A stretch of 64,000 nucleotides of DNA, taken from contig CAZFLE010000024.1 in the NCBI GenBank assembly GCA_964519895.1, positions 10,088 through 74,087 on the forward strand, in the 5' to 3' direction. Source of the stretch: CAYFPX01 sp964519895. Lineage in GTDB: Bacteria; Myxococcota_A; UBA796; CAJQPC01. The position numbers were made by a program, and so were the translations under genes. Each line of letters starts with the position of its first letter. Within the stretch, counting starts at the first letter, position 1. Positions 54,867-63,544 of this stretch are shown here, in pieces. The notes beneath the pieces are model-generated. The model saw only the letters and a program-made list of their open reading frames with translations, ran no database searches and was not told the origin of the DNA.

Positions 54867-55798
54867 AGCTGCTGTCGGCGTCCCTTGTCGTCGCGGCCCG
54901 GCACGATGCAGTTGTGGACCTCAAAACCGATGAGCTCCAGGTCGTCGCGGTTCAACAGCAGCGGGGAGTGGCCGGCGGCGACCAGGTAGCCCCCGGGCGC
55001 CAGGTCCCCGAAGAGCCCGTGGGCCAGCTTCCAGGCCTGGGTGGGCTCCATGACGTGCAGGTGCAGCGAGCCGATGGCCAGGGCCAGGTGCACCGGTCCG
55101 CCCACCACGGCCGCGAAGTCCGGCAGGGCTCGGATGTCTCCGGCGTGCACCTCGAAGCATGCGTCGGGGCGGGCCTCGGCCGCGGCGAGCTGGCGTGCGT
55201 TGCGGTCCACCAGGTGGCCCCAGCGGCCCATCCGCATGAGCAGGCTGCCGGTGCCCCCACCCAGGTCCAGGATCCGGGGGTGCTCGGGCAGGCGTGGGAA
55301 GAGCTGGCCCTCGGCCAGGGCGTGGATCAGGGGGTGCAGGTCGTGCTTGTAGTGGGCGCCCAGGCTCTGCTGGCTGTCGTGGGGATGGTCCTGCCAGTGG
55401 TCCCACCAGCGGTCCTGGAACACCACCGTGCCGTCGGCGTGGAGTGGCTCGCGGGCGGCGAGGGTCAGGTCCTGTTCGAGCTCGTGACCGTGGAGCATGT
55501 CCACAGTCGCCTCGATTCGGGGCCGCAGGCTGGCCCAGGCGCCGGCTTCGAGGCAGTAGCGCCGAGTGCCCGTTGTCGACTGGTGGATCGCGACCAGGGC
55601 GCTGCGGCTGGTGGGGCGGTGGCTCAGGGACAACATCTGGCCGGCGACCCTCAAGCGGTAGCCCAGGAAGTCCTCTCCCAGCGTCGCGTGCTCGGCCTGG
55701 AACGAACCTGCCCGTCCGGCGACCTCCTGGACCAGGGCCTCGAAGGCCTGGACCCGGACTTCGCCAGCCGCGACGTTGCTCTTCAGGTGCAGGTGCAT
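54830..55798 (-). CDS. Class I SAM-dependent methyltransferase
   Basis: 322 aa, ATG at 55798. The N-terminal ~120 residues are an extra domain with no recognised motif. The MTase core starts near ~175: ILDLGGGTGSLLMRM is motif I, GDIRALPDF motif II/III, ALAIGSLHLHVME motif IV and LFGDLAPGGYLVAAGHS motif V. The substrate is unknown. Ends overlapping the thiE-like gene, on the other strand. Confidence 0.82.
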   Translation of the reverse strand: MHLHLKSNVAAGEVRVQAFEALVQEVAGRAGSFQAEHATLGEDFLGYRLRVAGQMLSLSHRPTSRSALVAIHQSTTGTRRYCLEAGAWASLRPRIEATVDMLHGHELEQDLTLAAREPLHADGTVVFQDRWWDHWQDHPHDSQQSLGAHYKHDLHPLIHALAEGQLFPRLPEHPRILDLGGGTGSLLMRMGRWGHLVDRNARQLAAAEARPDACFEVHAGDIRALPDFAAVVGGPVHLALAIGSLHLHVMEPTQAWKLAHGLFGDLAPGGYLVAAGHSPLLLNRDDLELIGFEVHNCIVPGRDDKGRRQQLYLARRPPGSSS

Positions 55799-55846
55799 GG
55801 GCGGGTCCCGGAAGGGCCGTGTGCGACACCCTACCGCGCGTGGTAC

Positions 55847-55862
55847 ACTTGACGTGTCAAGT
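55847..55862. promoter_or_regulatory. Palindrome ACTTGAC-GT-GTCAAGT upstream of parA-like gene
   Basis: Perfect 7-bp inverted repeat with two-base centre, 28 bp before the ATG of the ParA-like gene. It contains a TTGAC that could be a -35 box. It may be an operator or an autoregulation site. It differs from the parS consensus. Confidence 0.45.
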
Positions 55863-55890
55863 CATCCATTGGGAACGGTCTAGGAGAATC

Positions 55891-56748
55891 ATGCGTAGCT
55901 TGCTGAAGTCAGGGCTCCGACGCGTAGTGGGACATAGTGCCGGGGAAACCCCGCGTCGTGCCCTCGGACCTCGCAATGCCGTGGTGATCGCGGTGGCTGC
56001 GCAGAAAGGCGGTGTGGGCAAGACCACCACCAGCGTGAACCTGGCGGCGGCGCTGGCCCGGCACCATGGCAAGCGCGTGCTGCTGGTCGACCTGGACCCC
56101 CAGGGACACGTGAACACCGCGCTCTCCGATCAGATCCAGCTCGGCGGCGGGGCGCTCAGCGACGTGCTCACGACAGAGGGCGCCGAGCTGCTGGACTGCG
56201 TCACCACCACGTCGGTGAAGGGGCTGGACGTCACCCCGCTGGATCCGCAGCTGGTGCACACCGAGAGCCTGCTCAGCACCCGGATCGGCAAGGAGCTCCT
56301 GCTCAAGGACGCCCTGCGCGTCACCCGCACCTTCTACGACGTGATCCTGATCGACTGCCCGCCGAACCTGGGCAACCTCACGGTGAACGGGCTGGTCGCG
56401 GCCGACCAGGTGCTGATCCCTTGTGACCCGAGTCCCCTGGCGCTCGGTGGTGTGCATGCCCTGGTCGAAGCGATCCGCGGCGTGTCCCGGCTCAACCCGG
56501 AGATCGATGTCCTGGGCGTGCTACTGACCCGGGTCGATGGCCGGACGACCATCCTCAACGAGGCGATCCTGAACGAGGTCGAGGGGGTCTACGGCGAAGC
56601 GGTGATGCCGGTGCGCATCGGCATCAACAACGCCCTGTCCAAGGCCCAGCACGCTGGCCAGGACATCTTCCGCTTCGACGCCGAGTCTCGGGGCGCCCAG
56701 CACTACCGGGCCCTGGGCGAGCACGTGGTCGAAGCCCTGGGGCTCTGA
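55891..56748 (+). CDS. ParA/MinD-type ATPase (orphan)
   Basis: 285 aa, ATG at 55891 behind AGGAGA. A ~30-residue basic N-terminal tail, then the deviant Walker A QKGGVGKTTT (residues 38-47), Walker A' VDLDPQGHVN and Walker B VILIDCPPNLGNLTV, which assign it to ParA. No ParB or parS lies nearby. Orphan ParA proteins often place cargo such as chemoreceptors, pili or secretion complexes. Confidence 0.9.
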   Translation: MRSLLKSGLRRVVGHSAGETPRRALGPRNAVVIAVAAQKGGVGKTTTSVNLAAALARHHGKRVLLVDLDPQGHVNTALSDQIQLGGGALSDVLTTEGAELLDCVTTTSVKGLDVTPLDPQLVHTESLLSTRIGKELLLKDALRVTRTFYDVILIDCPPNLGNLTVNGLVAADQVLIPCDPSPLALGGVHALVEAIRGVSRLNPEIDVLGVLLTRVDGRTTILNEAILNEVEGVYGEAVMPVRIGINNALSKAQHAGQDIFRFDAESRGAQHYRALGEHVVEALGL

Positions 56749-56754
56749 GCCAGC

Positions 56755-57750
56755 TCAGGGCGTCAGCTCTCCCGCCAGATCCACCGGCCAGGCCTCCACG
56801 AAGTCCTGGTGGTTCCTGGTCTGGGCCAGCAGGTACATGGTCTTGACCACCGCGGCTTCGGTGGTCATCGGTCCAGCCGACAGCGCGCCGGCTGCCTCGG
56901 CGACGGCGCCGTTGTCATAGGCCCGCAGCGTCACGCGGCCCTTGTGGCACTGGGTGCCCAGCACGACCGCGACCCCTGCAGCGGTGGCGTCGGCGATGGC
57001 TTCGGGCCACCCGGCGAGGGGCACGTTGCCGGACCCGAAGCCCAGCAGCACCACGGCCTTGGCGCCGCCGCCAACCGCCGCCTTGAGCCAGCTGGGACGG
57101 CAGCCCGGGAACAAGGTGAGCACCGCGACCCGGTCGCTGAAGCCCGGCTGGAACTGGAAGGGACCGGCGGGCTGCCGTGCAGGTGTGCCGCGCTGCACGT
57201 CGACCCCCATGACCACCAGCGGGGTCAGGTTGGGCGAGTCGAACGCGCTGTAGGACTGGATCGAGCGCTTGGTGGCGCGGTTGCCCCGCATCAGCACCTG
57301 GCCGAAGTAGATGCCGACCTCGGGGAGGTCCAGGGTGGCGCAGATGGCGCTGTGGATGATGTTGCTGCGGGCGTCGGTGCGGACCTCGGCGATGGGCCTC
57401 TGGCTGCCGGTCAACACCACGGGCCGGTCCAGGTTCCAGAGCATGTAGGACAGGGCCGACGCCGTGTAGGCCATGGTGTCCGTGCCGTGCAGGATCACGA
57501 AGCCGTCGTAGCGCTCCCGCCGGGCAGCGATGCAGTGGCCGATGTGCTCCCAGTGCGTCGGAGTGAGGTCGGTCGAGTCCAGGTTGCACAGCACCTCGGC
57601 GTCGATCTCGGCCCGCTGCTCCAGCCCGCGCACGTACGGCAGCAGGTCTTCGGCGATGTGGCTGGGCACCAAGGGCCCCGGATCCCCAGAGGGCAACATG
57701 CCCAGGGTGCCGCCGGTGTGTATGAACAGGAGCTTCTTGCGCTCAGCCAC
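56755..57750 (-). CDS. L-asparaginase, cytoplasmic type I-like
   Basis: 331 aa from a GTG at 57750. No signal peptide. The two active-site Thr are in HTGGTLGM (Thr12) and HGTDTMAYTASAL (Thr90-Asp91); further marks are VVLTGSQRPIAEVRTDARSN and GFGSGNVP. Length and start match AnsA-type enzymes, which convert asparagine to aspartate and ammonia. Convergent with the ParA-like gene, 6 bp apart. Confidence 0.92.
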   Translation of the reverse strand: MAERKKLLFIHTGGTLGMLPSGDPGPLVPSHIAEDLLPYVRGLEQRAEIDAEVLCNLDSTDLTPTHWEHIGHCIAARRERYDGFVILHGTDTMAYTASALSYMLWNLDRPVVLTGSQRPIAEVRTDARSNIIHSAICATLDLPEVGIYFGQVLMRGNRATKRSIQSYSAFDSPNLTPLVVMGVDVQRGTPARQPAGPFQFQPGFSDRVAVLTLFPGCRPSWLKAAVGGGAKAVVLLGFGSGNVPLAGWPEAIADATAAGVAVVLGTQCHKGRVTLRAYDNGAVAEAAGALSAGPMTTEAAVVKTMYLLAQTRNHQDFVEAWPVDLAGELTP

Positions 57751-57761
57751 CAGGCCTACCT

Positions 57762-58073
57762 TTAGAAGGCGTACAGCGCCTCGTCGTAGCAGACGCCGTC
57801 GGCGACATCTTCGCAGGTCTCGGTGACCACGCACCACTTGTAGGTGTTCCAGGACTCGAAGTCCGAGACCAGCTCCTCGTCGTCCTCGAGCCGGTCGTAG
57901 TAGGTCTCCTGGACGTCGCAGAGGTCCCGGCACTCCTCGGTCGCGATGTAGTCCGCAGACTTGACCTCGTCGCAGCGGCTGAGCTTGCGACAGACCGAGC
58001 GACAGGTCGGGTTGACCTGGTTGCAGGCGAGCAGCCCTACGCTGAGGGCCAAAGCGGCAGTGGTGAGGCGCAC
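57762..58073 (-). CDS. Cys-rich small lipoprotein
   Basis: 103 aa from a GTG at 58073, with GGAAGA upstream. The signal LTTAALALSVGLLAC gives a lipobox Cys. The mature part has C-x-x-x-C pairs (CRSVCRKLSRC, CRDLC, CVVTETCEDVADGVC), eight Cys likely in disulfides. Relatives with the same pattern: the next gene. It is 11 bp before the asparaginase gene on the same strand. Confidence 0.75.
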   Translation of the reverse strand: MRLTTAALALSVGLLACNQVNPTCRSVCRKLSRCDEVKSADYIATEECRDLCDVQETYYDRLEDDEELVSDFESWNTYKWCVVTETCEDVADGVCYDEALYAF

Positions 58074-58088
58074 GGGTCTTCCGGGGAG

Positions 58089-58487
58089 CTACCAGATGGG
58101 GGCGCAGTAACCCTGGCCCAGGCGGGCACAGGACTGCTCCGAGACACAGTCCATCCACAGGGCGGCCTGTTCCTCGTTCTCGAGGGTGACCGAAGTGGAG
58201 CTGCTGACGCGCTCGTAGGGGTCGTAGTTGCCCAGCTCGCCGGGCTCGGTGAGGGCTTCTTCGCAGTAGCCGATGCAGTCCGAGATCAGCTCGTCGGACT
58301 CCTTGCCCGGGCGCACGATGCCGCAGTACTGCTCATTGTAGACCTTGTTGCACACCGACTGACAGGTCGGGTTGCAGAACAGGGTGTCGTCGTCGAGCTC
58401 GTCGGGGGTGCAGAACGCCCCGCAGCTGACAAGGCCAGCCGCCACGAGGGACGCACCGAGAGCACGGACAGCAAGGCGCATGGCCAT
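58089..58487 (-). CDS. Cys-rich small lipoprotein, paralogue
   Basis: 132 aa, ATG at 58487. Lipobox in SLVAAGLVSCGAFC. Mature part shares NPTCQSVCNKVY with NPTCRSVCRKLS of the neighbouring lipoprotein, then DCIGYCEEAL and CVSEQSCARLGQGYC, the same Cys order. The two genes are 15 bp apart and result from duplication. Function is unknown; Cys-rich folds of this kind occur often in Myxococcota. Confidence 0.75.
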   Translation of the reverse strand: MAMRLAVRALGASLVAAGLVSCGAFCTPDELDDDTLFCNPTCQSVCNKVYNEQYCGIVRPGKESDELISDCIGYCEEALTEPGELGNYDPYERVSSSTSVTLENEEQAALWMDCVSEQSCARLGQGYCAPIW

Positions 58488-58557
58488 CGGACACCTCGAG
58501 TAGGTCGCGTAGGGTATTTACACCGTTCTGGACCGTCAATCGACACCCGAGGGGGCT

Positions 58558-59706
58558 TTGCACGTCCTGCACGTCACCCCGTACTTCCCACCGACCTGGG
58601 CGTACGGCGGAATCCCGCGGATCGCATGGGGTCTCACCCGGGAGCTCGTGCGCCAGGGTGTGCGGGTCACGGTGTGGACCACAGACGCCTTTGACGGTGA
58701 GCGCAGGTCCAAGGAGCCCCGGGACCGCATGCTGGAAGGCGTCCGGGTCCTGACCAGCCCGAACCTGTCGAACGACCTGGCCTATGGCCACCAGCTCTTC
58801 GTGCCGCGCAAGCCCTGGCTCGAACACGTGGACGGCGTCGACGTGGTCCATCTGCACGGGCACCGCCACCTGCTCAACAACGTGGCGGTTCGCGCCGCGC
58901 GGGATTGGGGTGTGCCCTACGTGATGACTCCCAACGGCACCCTGCCGCGCCACGAGAACAAGGTGGGGGTCAAGTGGGCATGGGATCTGGCGATCTCCGG
59001 GCGCATCCCGGCCGGGGCTGCCCGCATGATCGCGGTCTCGAAGCCGGAGATCGGACACTTTCGCAGCGCCGCCATCCCCCAGGACCGCATCGTGCACATC
59101 CCCAACGGCCTGATGCTCGACGAATTCGAGGACCTGCCCGACGCCGGCACCTTCAAGGCCCGCTGGAAGCTCCCGAAGCGGCGCAAGCTGGTCGCCTACC
59201 TGGGCCAGGTCTCCCCGCGAAAGGGCGTGGACCACCTGGTCGACGCCTTCCGCGGCGGGGCCATCTCGGACGCCACCCTGGTGGTCGCAGGCAACGACAT
59301 GGGCGGCATGGACCGGGCTCGGGCCCGAGCGGACAAGGGCGTGCTCTTCACCGGGCTGCTCGCCGGGCGGGAGCGCCTGCGCCTGCTGGTCGATGCAGAC
59401 GTGCTGGTCTATGCATCGACCGACGAGATCTTCGGGCTGGTGCCCTTCGAAGGCCTGATGTGCGGCACGCCGGTCGTGGTGGGGGGCGACTGTGGCTGCG
59501 GACAGCTCATCGGCGAGGCCGGGGCGGGCCTGTTGGTCCGCCACGCAGATGTGGAGGGGCTTCGGCTGCGCATCCGGACGCTCCTGGACGATCCCGAGGC
59601 GGCCGGGGCCATGGTCGGCCGTGGCCGACGTTACGTGGAGGAGCGCCTGTCCTTCGAGGTCGTGGCGGCCCAGCACAAGCGCTTGTACGAGGAGTTGCGG
59701 TCTTGA
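58558..59706 (+). CDS. GT4-family glycosyltransferase (GT-B)
   Basis: 382 aa from a TTG at 58558. N-terminal HVLHVTPYFPPTWAYGGIPRIAWGLTRELVRQG is the GT4 start with its Gly loop. C-terminal KLVAYLGQVSPRKGVDHLVDAF and SDEIFGLVPFEGLMCGTPVVVG-type sequence (TDEIFGLVPFEGL) carry the E-x7-E nucleotide-sugar site. It adds a sugar to an envelope glycan or lipid. Its stop overlaps the start of the following membrane protein (TTGA). Confidence 0.88.
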   Translation: MHVLHVTPYFPPTWAYGGIPRIAWGLTRELVRQGVRVTVWTTDAFDGERRSKEPRDRMLEGVRVLTSPNLSNDLAYGHQLFVPRKPWLEHVDGVDVVHLHGHRHLLNNVAVRAARDWGVPYVMTPNGTLPRHENKVGVKWAWDLAISGRIPAGAARMIAVSKPEIGHFRSAAIPQDRIVHIPNGLMLDEFEDLPDAGTFKARWKLPKRRKLVAYLGQVSPRKGVDHLVDAFRGGAISDATLVVAGNDMGGMDRARARADKGVLFTGLLAGRERLRLLVDADVLVYASTDEIFGLVPFEGLMCGTPVVVGGDCGCGQLIGEAGAGLLVRHADVEGLRLRIRTLLDDPEAAGAMVGRGRRYVEERLSFEVVAAQHKRLYEELRS

Positions 59707-61352
59707 ACGACCCCGTCGTCCGCCGAGTCCTTGCAGCCGCGCTGTTGGTGGTGCTCGTGTTGCTGGCCTGGGCCAACGGCCTGCACGGCGAGTTCACCTA
59801 TGACGACAAGGTCGAGGTGATCGGCAACCGCACGCTGCGCTTCCTGGACGAGTGGCAGTCCGTGGTGACCTACAACCTGTCCCGGCCGCTGCTCATCTTG
59901 ACCTACTCGGCGAACTGGGAGCTGGCCGGGCCCGATCCCTTCACCTGGCACCTGGTCGACGTCTTCCTCCAGGCCCTCAATGCGGTGCTGGTCCTGCTCA
60001 TTGGCGAGCGGATCGGCCGTCGGCTGGGCCTGGAGCACCCCCTGCGCTTCGCCCTCATCAGCGCCGGGCTCTGGGCCCTGCACCCTCTGTCGACCGAGGC
60101 GGTCAGCTACGTGACCGGTCGCAGCGAACAGCTGGTGGGCACGTTCTACCTGTTGGCCTGTCAGCGCTGGCTGACCTGGCTCGACGACGACGACTCCCAG
60201 GCCCTGGTCCAGGCCTGGGGCGTCTTTGTGCTCGCGGCCTTCAGCAAGGAGGTCGCGGCCACGCTGCCCGTGGCCTTCCTGCTCCTGGAGCTGTTGGTGT
60301 TTCGGGGGGGTCAGCTGCGCCAGGTGCGCTGGCGGGCCTACACCCCTGCAGTGGTGCTGTTGGCAGCGTTCTTCGCCCTGCGCTGGTGGCTCTATGGGGC
60401 GCTCACGACACCGGCGGACCCTCTGCGGCCGTGGGACGTGCAGCTGTGGACCCAGGCAGAGGTCCTGTGGCGGTACCTGGGCCTGTCCGTGCTGCCAGTG
60501 GGCCAGACGATCTTCCACGACTTCCCCGAGACCGGCGCCACCTTGCGGTCCGTGGTCGCCGCCCTGGGCCTGGTGGCCATCACCGGACTGGCCGTGCTGC
60601 GCCGTCAGCAGGCGCCGCTGTGGGCCCTGGCGTGGCTCTGGTTCCTAGTGGCGCTCCTGCCCGCCACCGCCATCCCCCTCAAGGAGACCCTGGCCGAGCA
60701 CCGGGTGTATCTGTCGCTGCTGGGGCCCTGTTGGCTCGTCGCGGCGCTGCTCGTCCGGCTCCCTCGGCCCCGGGGCAGCGGGCTCGCAGCCGTCCTGGTC
60801 GCTCTGTGCGTGCTGGGCACCCAGTCCCGAAACCGGGCCTGGGCGACCGAGGTCGCGATCTGGGGCGAGGCCGCCGTGCGCAGCCCCGAGTCTGCCGAGG
60901 CTTGGTATGGGCTGGGCGACGCCCACCGCCTCGCCGGAAACCAGGCCCAAGCCAGCGCCGCCTACCGCCAGTCCCTGGCGCTCGACGACTCGGTGCTCGA
61001 TGCCTGGACCAACCTGGGCATCGTGCTGGTCCAGACCGGCCAGGCAGACGAGGCCGAGCAGGCGTGGAAGGAGGCCCTGGGCCGCTCGCCCACCTACTGC
61101 AAGGCCCACAACAACCTGGGCCTGCTCTACGCCCGCCAGGACAAGCTCGACCTGGCCCTGCGGGAATTCAGGACCTCGCTGCAGTACTGCCCGGAGAACC
61201 TGACGGCGTTCTACTACCTGGGTCGCCTCTACGAAGAGAAGCTCGGTGAGCTGGACAAAGCTGTCGAGCAGTACCAGGCGATCCTGACCATCGACGACGC
61301 GAGCAGCTACGCCTCGGACGCCCGGCAGCGGATCCTGAACCTGACCTGGTAG
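59703..61352 (+). CDS. TMTC-like membrane protein with C-terminal TPR repeats
   Basis: 549 aa from the TTG at 59703 overlapping the GT4 stop. Around ten membrane helices occupy residues 1-380; the first loop EFTYDDKVEVIGN and LHPLSTEAVSYVTGRSEQLVGTFYLLA are typical of TMTC-type GT-C proteins (O-mannosyl transferases and relatives). Four TPRs follow (AEAWYGLGDAHRLAGNQAQA, LDAWTNLGIVLVQTGQADEA, CKAHNNLGLLYARQDKLDLA, LTAFYYLGRLYEEKLGELDK). It may transfer a lipid-linked sugar to protein, in the same path as the coupled GT4. Confidence 0.85.
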   Translation: MNDPVVRRVLAAALLVVLVLLAWANGLHGEFTYDDKVEVIGNRTLRFLDEWQSVVTYNLSRPLLILTYSANWELAGPDPFTWHLVDVFLQALNAVLVLLIGERIGRRLGLEHPLRFALISAGLWALHPLSTEAVSYVTGRSEQLVGTFYLLACQRWLTWLDDDDSQALVQAWGVFVLAAFSKEVAATLPVAFLLLELLVFRGGQLRQVRWRAYTPAVVLLAAFFALRWWLYGALTTPADPLRPWDVQLWTQAEVLWRYLGLSVLPVGQTIFHDFPETGATLRSVVAALGLVAITGLAVLRRQQAPLWALAWLWFLVALLPATAIPLKETLAEHRVYLSLLGPCWLVAALLVRLPRPRGSGLAAVLVALCVLGTQSRNRAWATEVAIWGEAAVRSPESAEAWYGLGDAHRLAGNQAQASAAYRQSLALDDSVLDAWTNLGIVLVQTGQADEAEQAWKEALGRSPTYCKAHNNLGLLYARQDKLDLALREFRTSLQYCPENLTAFYYLGRLYEEKLGELDKAVEQYQAILTIDDASSYASDARQRILNLTW

Positions 61353-61368
61353 TGGGTGAGGGGGTCCC

Positions 61369-62736
61369 TCAGCGGTCCAGGGACCACCTGGCGAGCGAAC
61401 GTCCCAGGCGCACGCCCTCCTGGAGCGACCCTGAGCGCCAGGCGTCGCGAGCCAGGCGGGCCATGGGGCGGGGGCGCAGGTAGAAGCCCACCCACGCCCG
61501 CCGCAGAAGGCGGGCCAGCTCGGCGGGTGCGAGATCGGTCAGCACCACCCGGTGGTACTCGCTGTCTACCGGGTTGCTCCCGGCTGCGCTCAGGAGCGTC
61601 GCGCCGTGGTGCGCGGCGTGCAGATCCGTGCCCGGGAACGCGGTCAGGGAGCTGAACTGCACGTAGTCGGCGCGGATCTCTCGGACGAAGCGCAGGGTCT
61701 GCTCCACGTCGGCGGTCTCTTCGCCGGGTGTGCCCAGGATGATGTAGGCCAGGCTGCGGATGCCCGCGTCGCGCGTGGCGGCAAAGGTCTCCTCGACCCG
61801 GCCCAGGTCGACGTCTTTGCGGAGCTTCTTCAAGGTGTCGGCGTGGCCAGACTCGACCCCGTAGGCGATGGTGCGGCAGCCCGCCCGCCGCATGAGCTGC
61901 AGCAGCTCGGGGTCGACGCCGTCGACGCGGCCCTCGCACTTCCACTCCACGTCGACGCCACGCTGGAGCAGGGCTTCGCAGATCTCGGCCACCCGGCGCC
62001 GGGAGAGGGTGAAGTTGTCGTCGTAGAAGTTGATGAACCCGACCCCGTGGTGTCGCACCAGGTGGGCCATCTCGTCGACCACGTCGTCGGCCGGGCGGGC
62101 TCGCCAGCGGCTGCCCGAGACGCTCTTGTCGCAGAAGGAGCACCGGAAGGGACAGCCACGACTGGTGATCATCGTGGCGAAGCCGGGCCGGGTCGCCAGC
62201 AAGTAGCGATACGCCCGCTGAGGCAGCAAGTCCCTGGCAGGCCACTCGATGTCCACGATGTCCCTTCGGACAGCGTGGCTCCGGAGGACGTGCCCGCGAT
62301 GCACCACGCCCGGCGGCGGGGGCCCGCGCTCGCCTGCTTCCAGCCAGTCCAGGTAGGGGCCGATGACCTCCTCGCCCTCGCCGACCACCGCGTGGTCCAC
62401 GGCCCTGCACTCGGCCAGAACGCCCTCGCCGAGGGCTGTGGCGTGGGGGCCGCCCAGGACGATCCGACCCACGAGGGGCCTCAGGGCTTCGGCCGCCCGA
62501 TAGGCCACGTCGGCGACGGGGGTCATGCACCCGAGCCCCAGCACGTCCGGGCGCAGCCGGACGATCTCCTGGCGGGTCTCCTCCCAGCTCCAGTCCAGCG
62601 CATAGGCGTCGAGCAGGGTCACAGGGCGGCCCTGCGCCCGCAGCGTCGCGGCGAGGTACGCCAGGCCCAGGGGCGGGATGGCCAGCCCCCGGTCCCGGGC
62701 GTCCCGACGGGGTGGACGCAAGAGGACGGTCTTCAC
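61369..62736 (-). CDS. B12-binding radical SAM protein
   Basis: 455 aa from a GTG at 62736. N-terminal B12-like domain (KTVLLRPPRRDARDRGLAIPPLGLAYLAA, DVLGLGCMTP, RIVLGGPHATALGEG), then CPFRCSFCDKSVSG with the CxxxCxxC cluster site, INFYDDNFTL, AYGVESGHADTLKKLRKDVDL and the helical C-terminus. Similar in plan to 45344..46864 but clearly diverged. Substrate unknown; nearby GT genes allow a role in glycan or lipid biosynthesis. Confidence 0.88.
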   Translation of the reverse strand: MKTVLLRPPRRDARDRGLAIPPLGLAYLAATLRAQGRPVTLLDAYALDWSWEETRQEIVRLRPDVLGLGCMTPVADVAYRAAEALRPLVGRIVLGGPHATALGEGVLAECRAVDHAVVGEGEEVIGPYLDWLEAGERGPPPPGVVHRGHVLRSHAVRRDIVDIEWPARDLLPQRAYRYLLATRPGFATMITSRGCPFRCSFCDKSVSGSRWRARPADDVVDEMAHLVRHHGVGFINFYDDNFTLSRRRVAEICEALLQRGVDVEWKCEGRVDGVDPELLQLMRRAGCRTIAYGVESGHADTLKKLRKDVDLGRVEETFAATRDAGIRSLAYIILGTPGEETADVEQTLRFVREIRADYVQFSSLTAFPGTDLHAAHHGATLLSAAGSNPVDSEYHRVVLTDLAPAELARLLRRAWVGFYLRPRPMARLARDAWRSGSLQEGVRLGRSLARWSLDR

Positions 62737-62767
62737 GGGACCACTGTACCGGGACCCGAGGGATGCG

Positions 62768-63496
62768 TCAGGCGGAGACCAGTCGGTCCCCGCGGACCGT
62801 GAAGCCCGCAGGGGTGGTCTGGGTCAGGTGCTCCGTGTGGTCGCCGAGTGGCCAGCGGCGGCTCGCTGCGACTTCGGCCAGGCGTCCGCGGAACCGCGTG
62901 GAGTCTTCGTCCTTGTGGGCCAGCGCCGCGATCAGGGCCGCGCGGATGGCGTCGTCCTCGGGGTTGTTGATCAGCACTTCGGCGGCGGCGTAGCGCACGC
63001 CCTCGTCGAAGTCGGTCAGGAAGGGCAGGGCGGTCTGGACCGCGTCGGCGTGGGTGTACTCGGCCAGCTTGATGAGCAGGTGGCGCTTCTTCTCGGGCCG
63101 GAGCTCGGAGCCCGCTTCCTTGTCCAGGAGCTTGATCACGATGGCCATGGCCTGGTCGGGTCCGGCCAGCTCCTGGTAGAGGGCCAGCGGCCGGGCGAAG
63201 TTCTTGCACCGCCCCAGGTGGGACTCCAGCGGCCGGACCGCGTCGCTGCCCAGGTGGACGACGAGCTCTGCGACCTCGGCCTTTTCCTGGGCGTCCTTCA
63301 TGTGGTGCTCGTAGGTCATCTCGAACCGCCCGAGCAGCCCGACGATGGCTTCTGGGCTGCCGTGATGGGCCAACCAGATCGCCGACGCTTGGCGGTCCTC
63401 CTGCTGGGCGTCCTTGGTCTTGACGCGCTTGGCGTGCAGCACCAGCTGTTTTTCCTTGGAGCCGAAGCTCAAGGTGATGAAGTCGAACATGCCCAC
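62768..63496 (-). CDS. HEAT-repeat protein
   Basis: 242 aa; GTG at 63496 has AGGAG six bases upstream, an ATG two codons later is possible. Alpha-helical pairs of HEAT type: DRQASAIWLAHHGSPEAIVGLLGRF, KAEVAELVVHLGSDAVRPLESHL, KRHLLIKLAEYTHADAVQTALPFL, EGVRYAAAEVLINNPEDDAIRAALIAAL. Cytoplasmic, no signal. Probably a protein-binding scaffold. Confidence 0.78.
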   Translation of the reverse strand: MGMFDFITLSFGSKEKQLVLHAKRVKTKDAQQEDRQASAIWLAHHGSPEAIVGLLGRFEMTYEHHMKDAQEKAEVAELVVHLGSDAVRPLESHLGRCKNFARPLALYQELAGPDQAMAIVIKLLDKEAGSELRPEKKRHLLIKLAEYTHADAVQTALPFLTDFDEGVRYAAAEVLINNPEDDAIRAALIAALAHKDEDSTRFRGRLAEVAASRRWPLGDHTEHLTQTTPAGFTVRGDRLVSA

Positions 63497-63544
63497 GGGC
63501 TGCTCCTGGGAAGACGGCAGGGAGTAACCCCCGGCCCGCCGCGA

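Noticed and set aside
55847..55862. Palindrome upstream of the ParA-like gene as a parS site
   Set aside because: It lacks the TGTTTCACGTGAAACA pattern.
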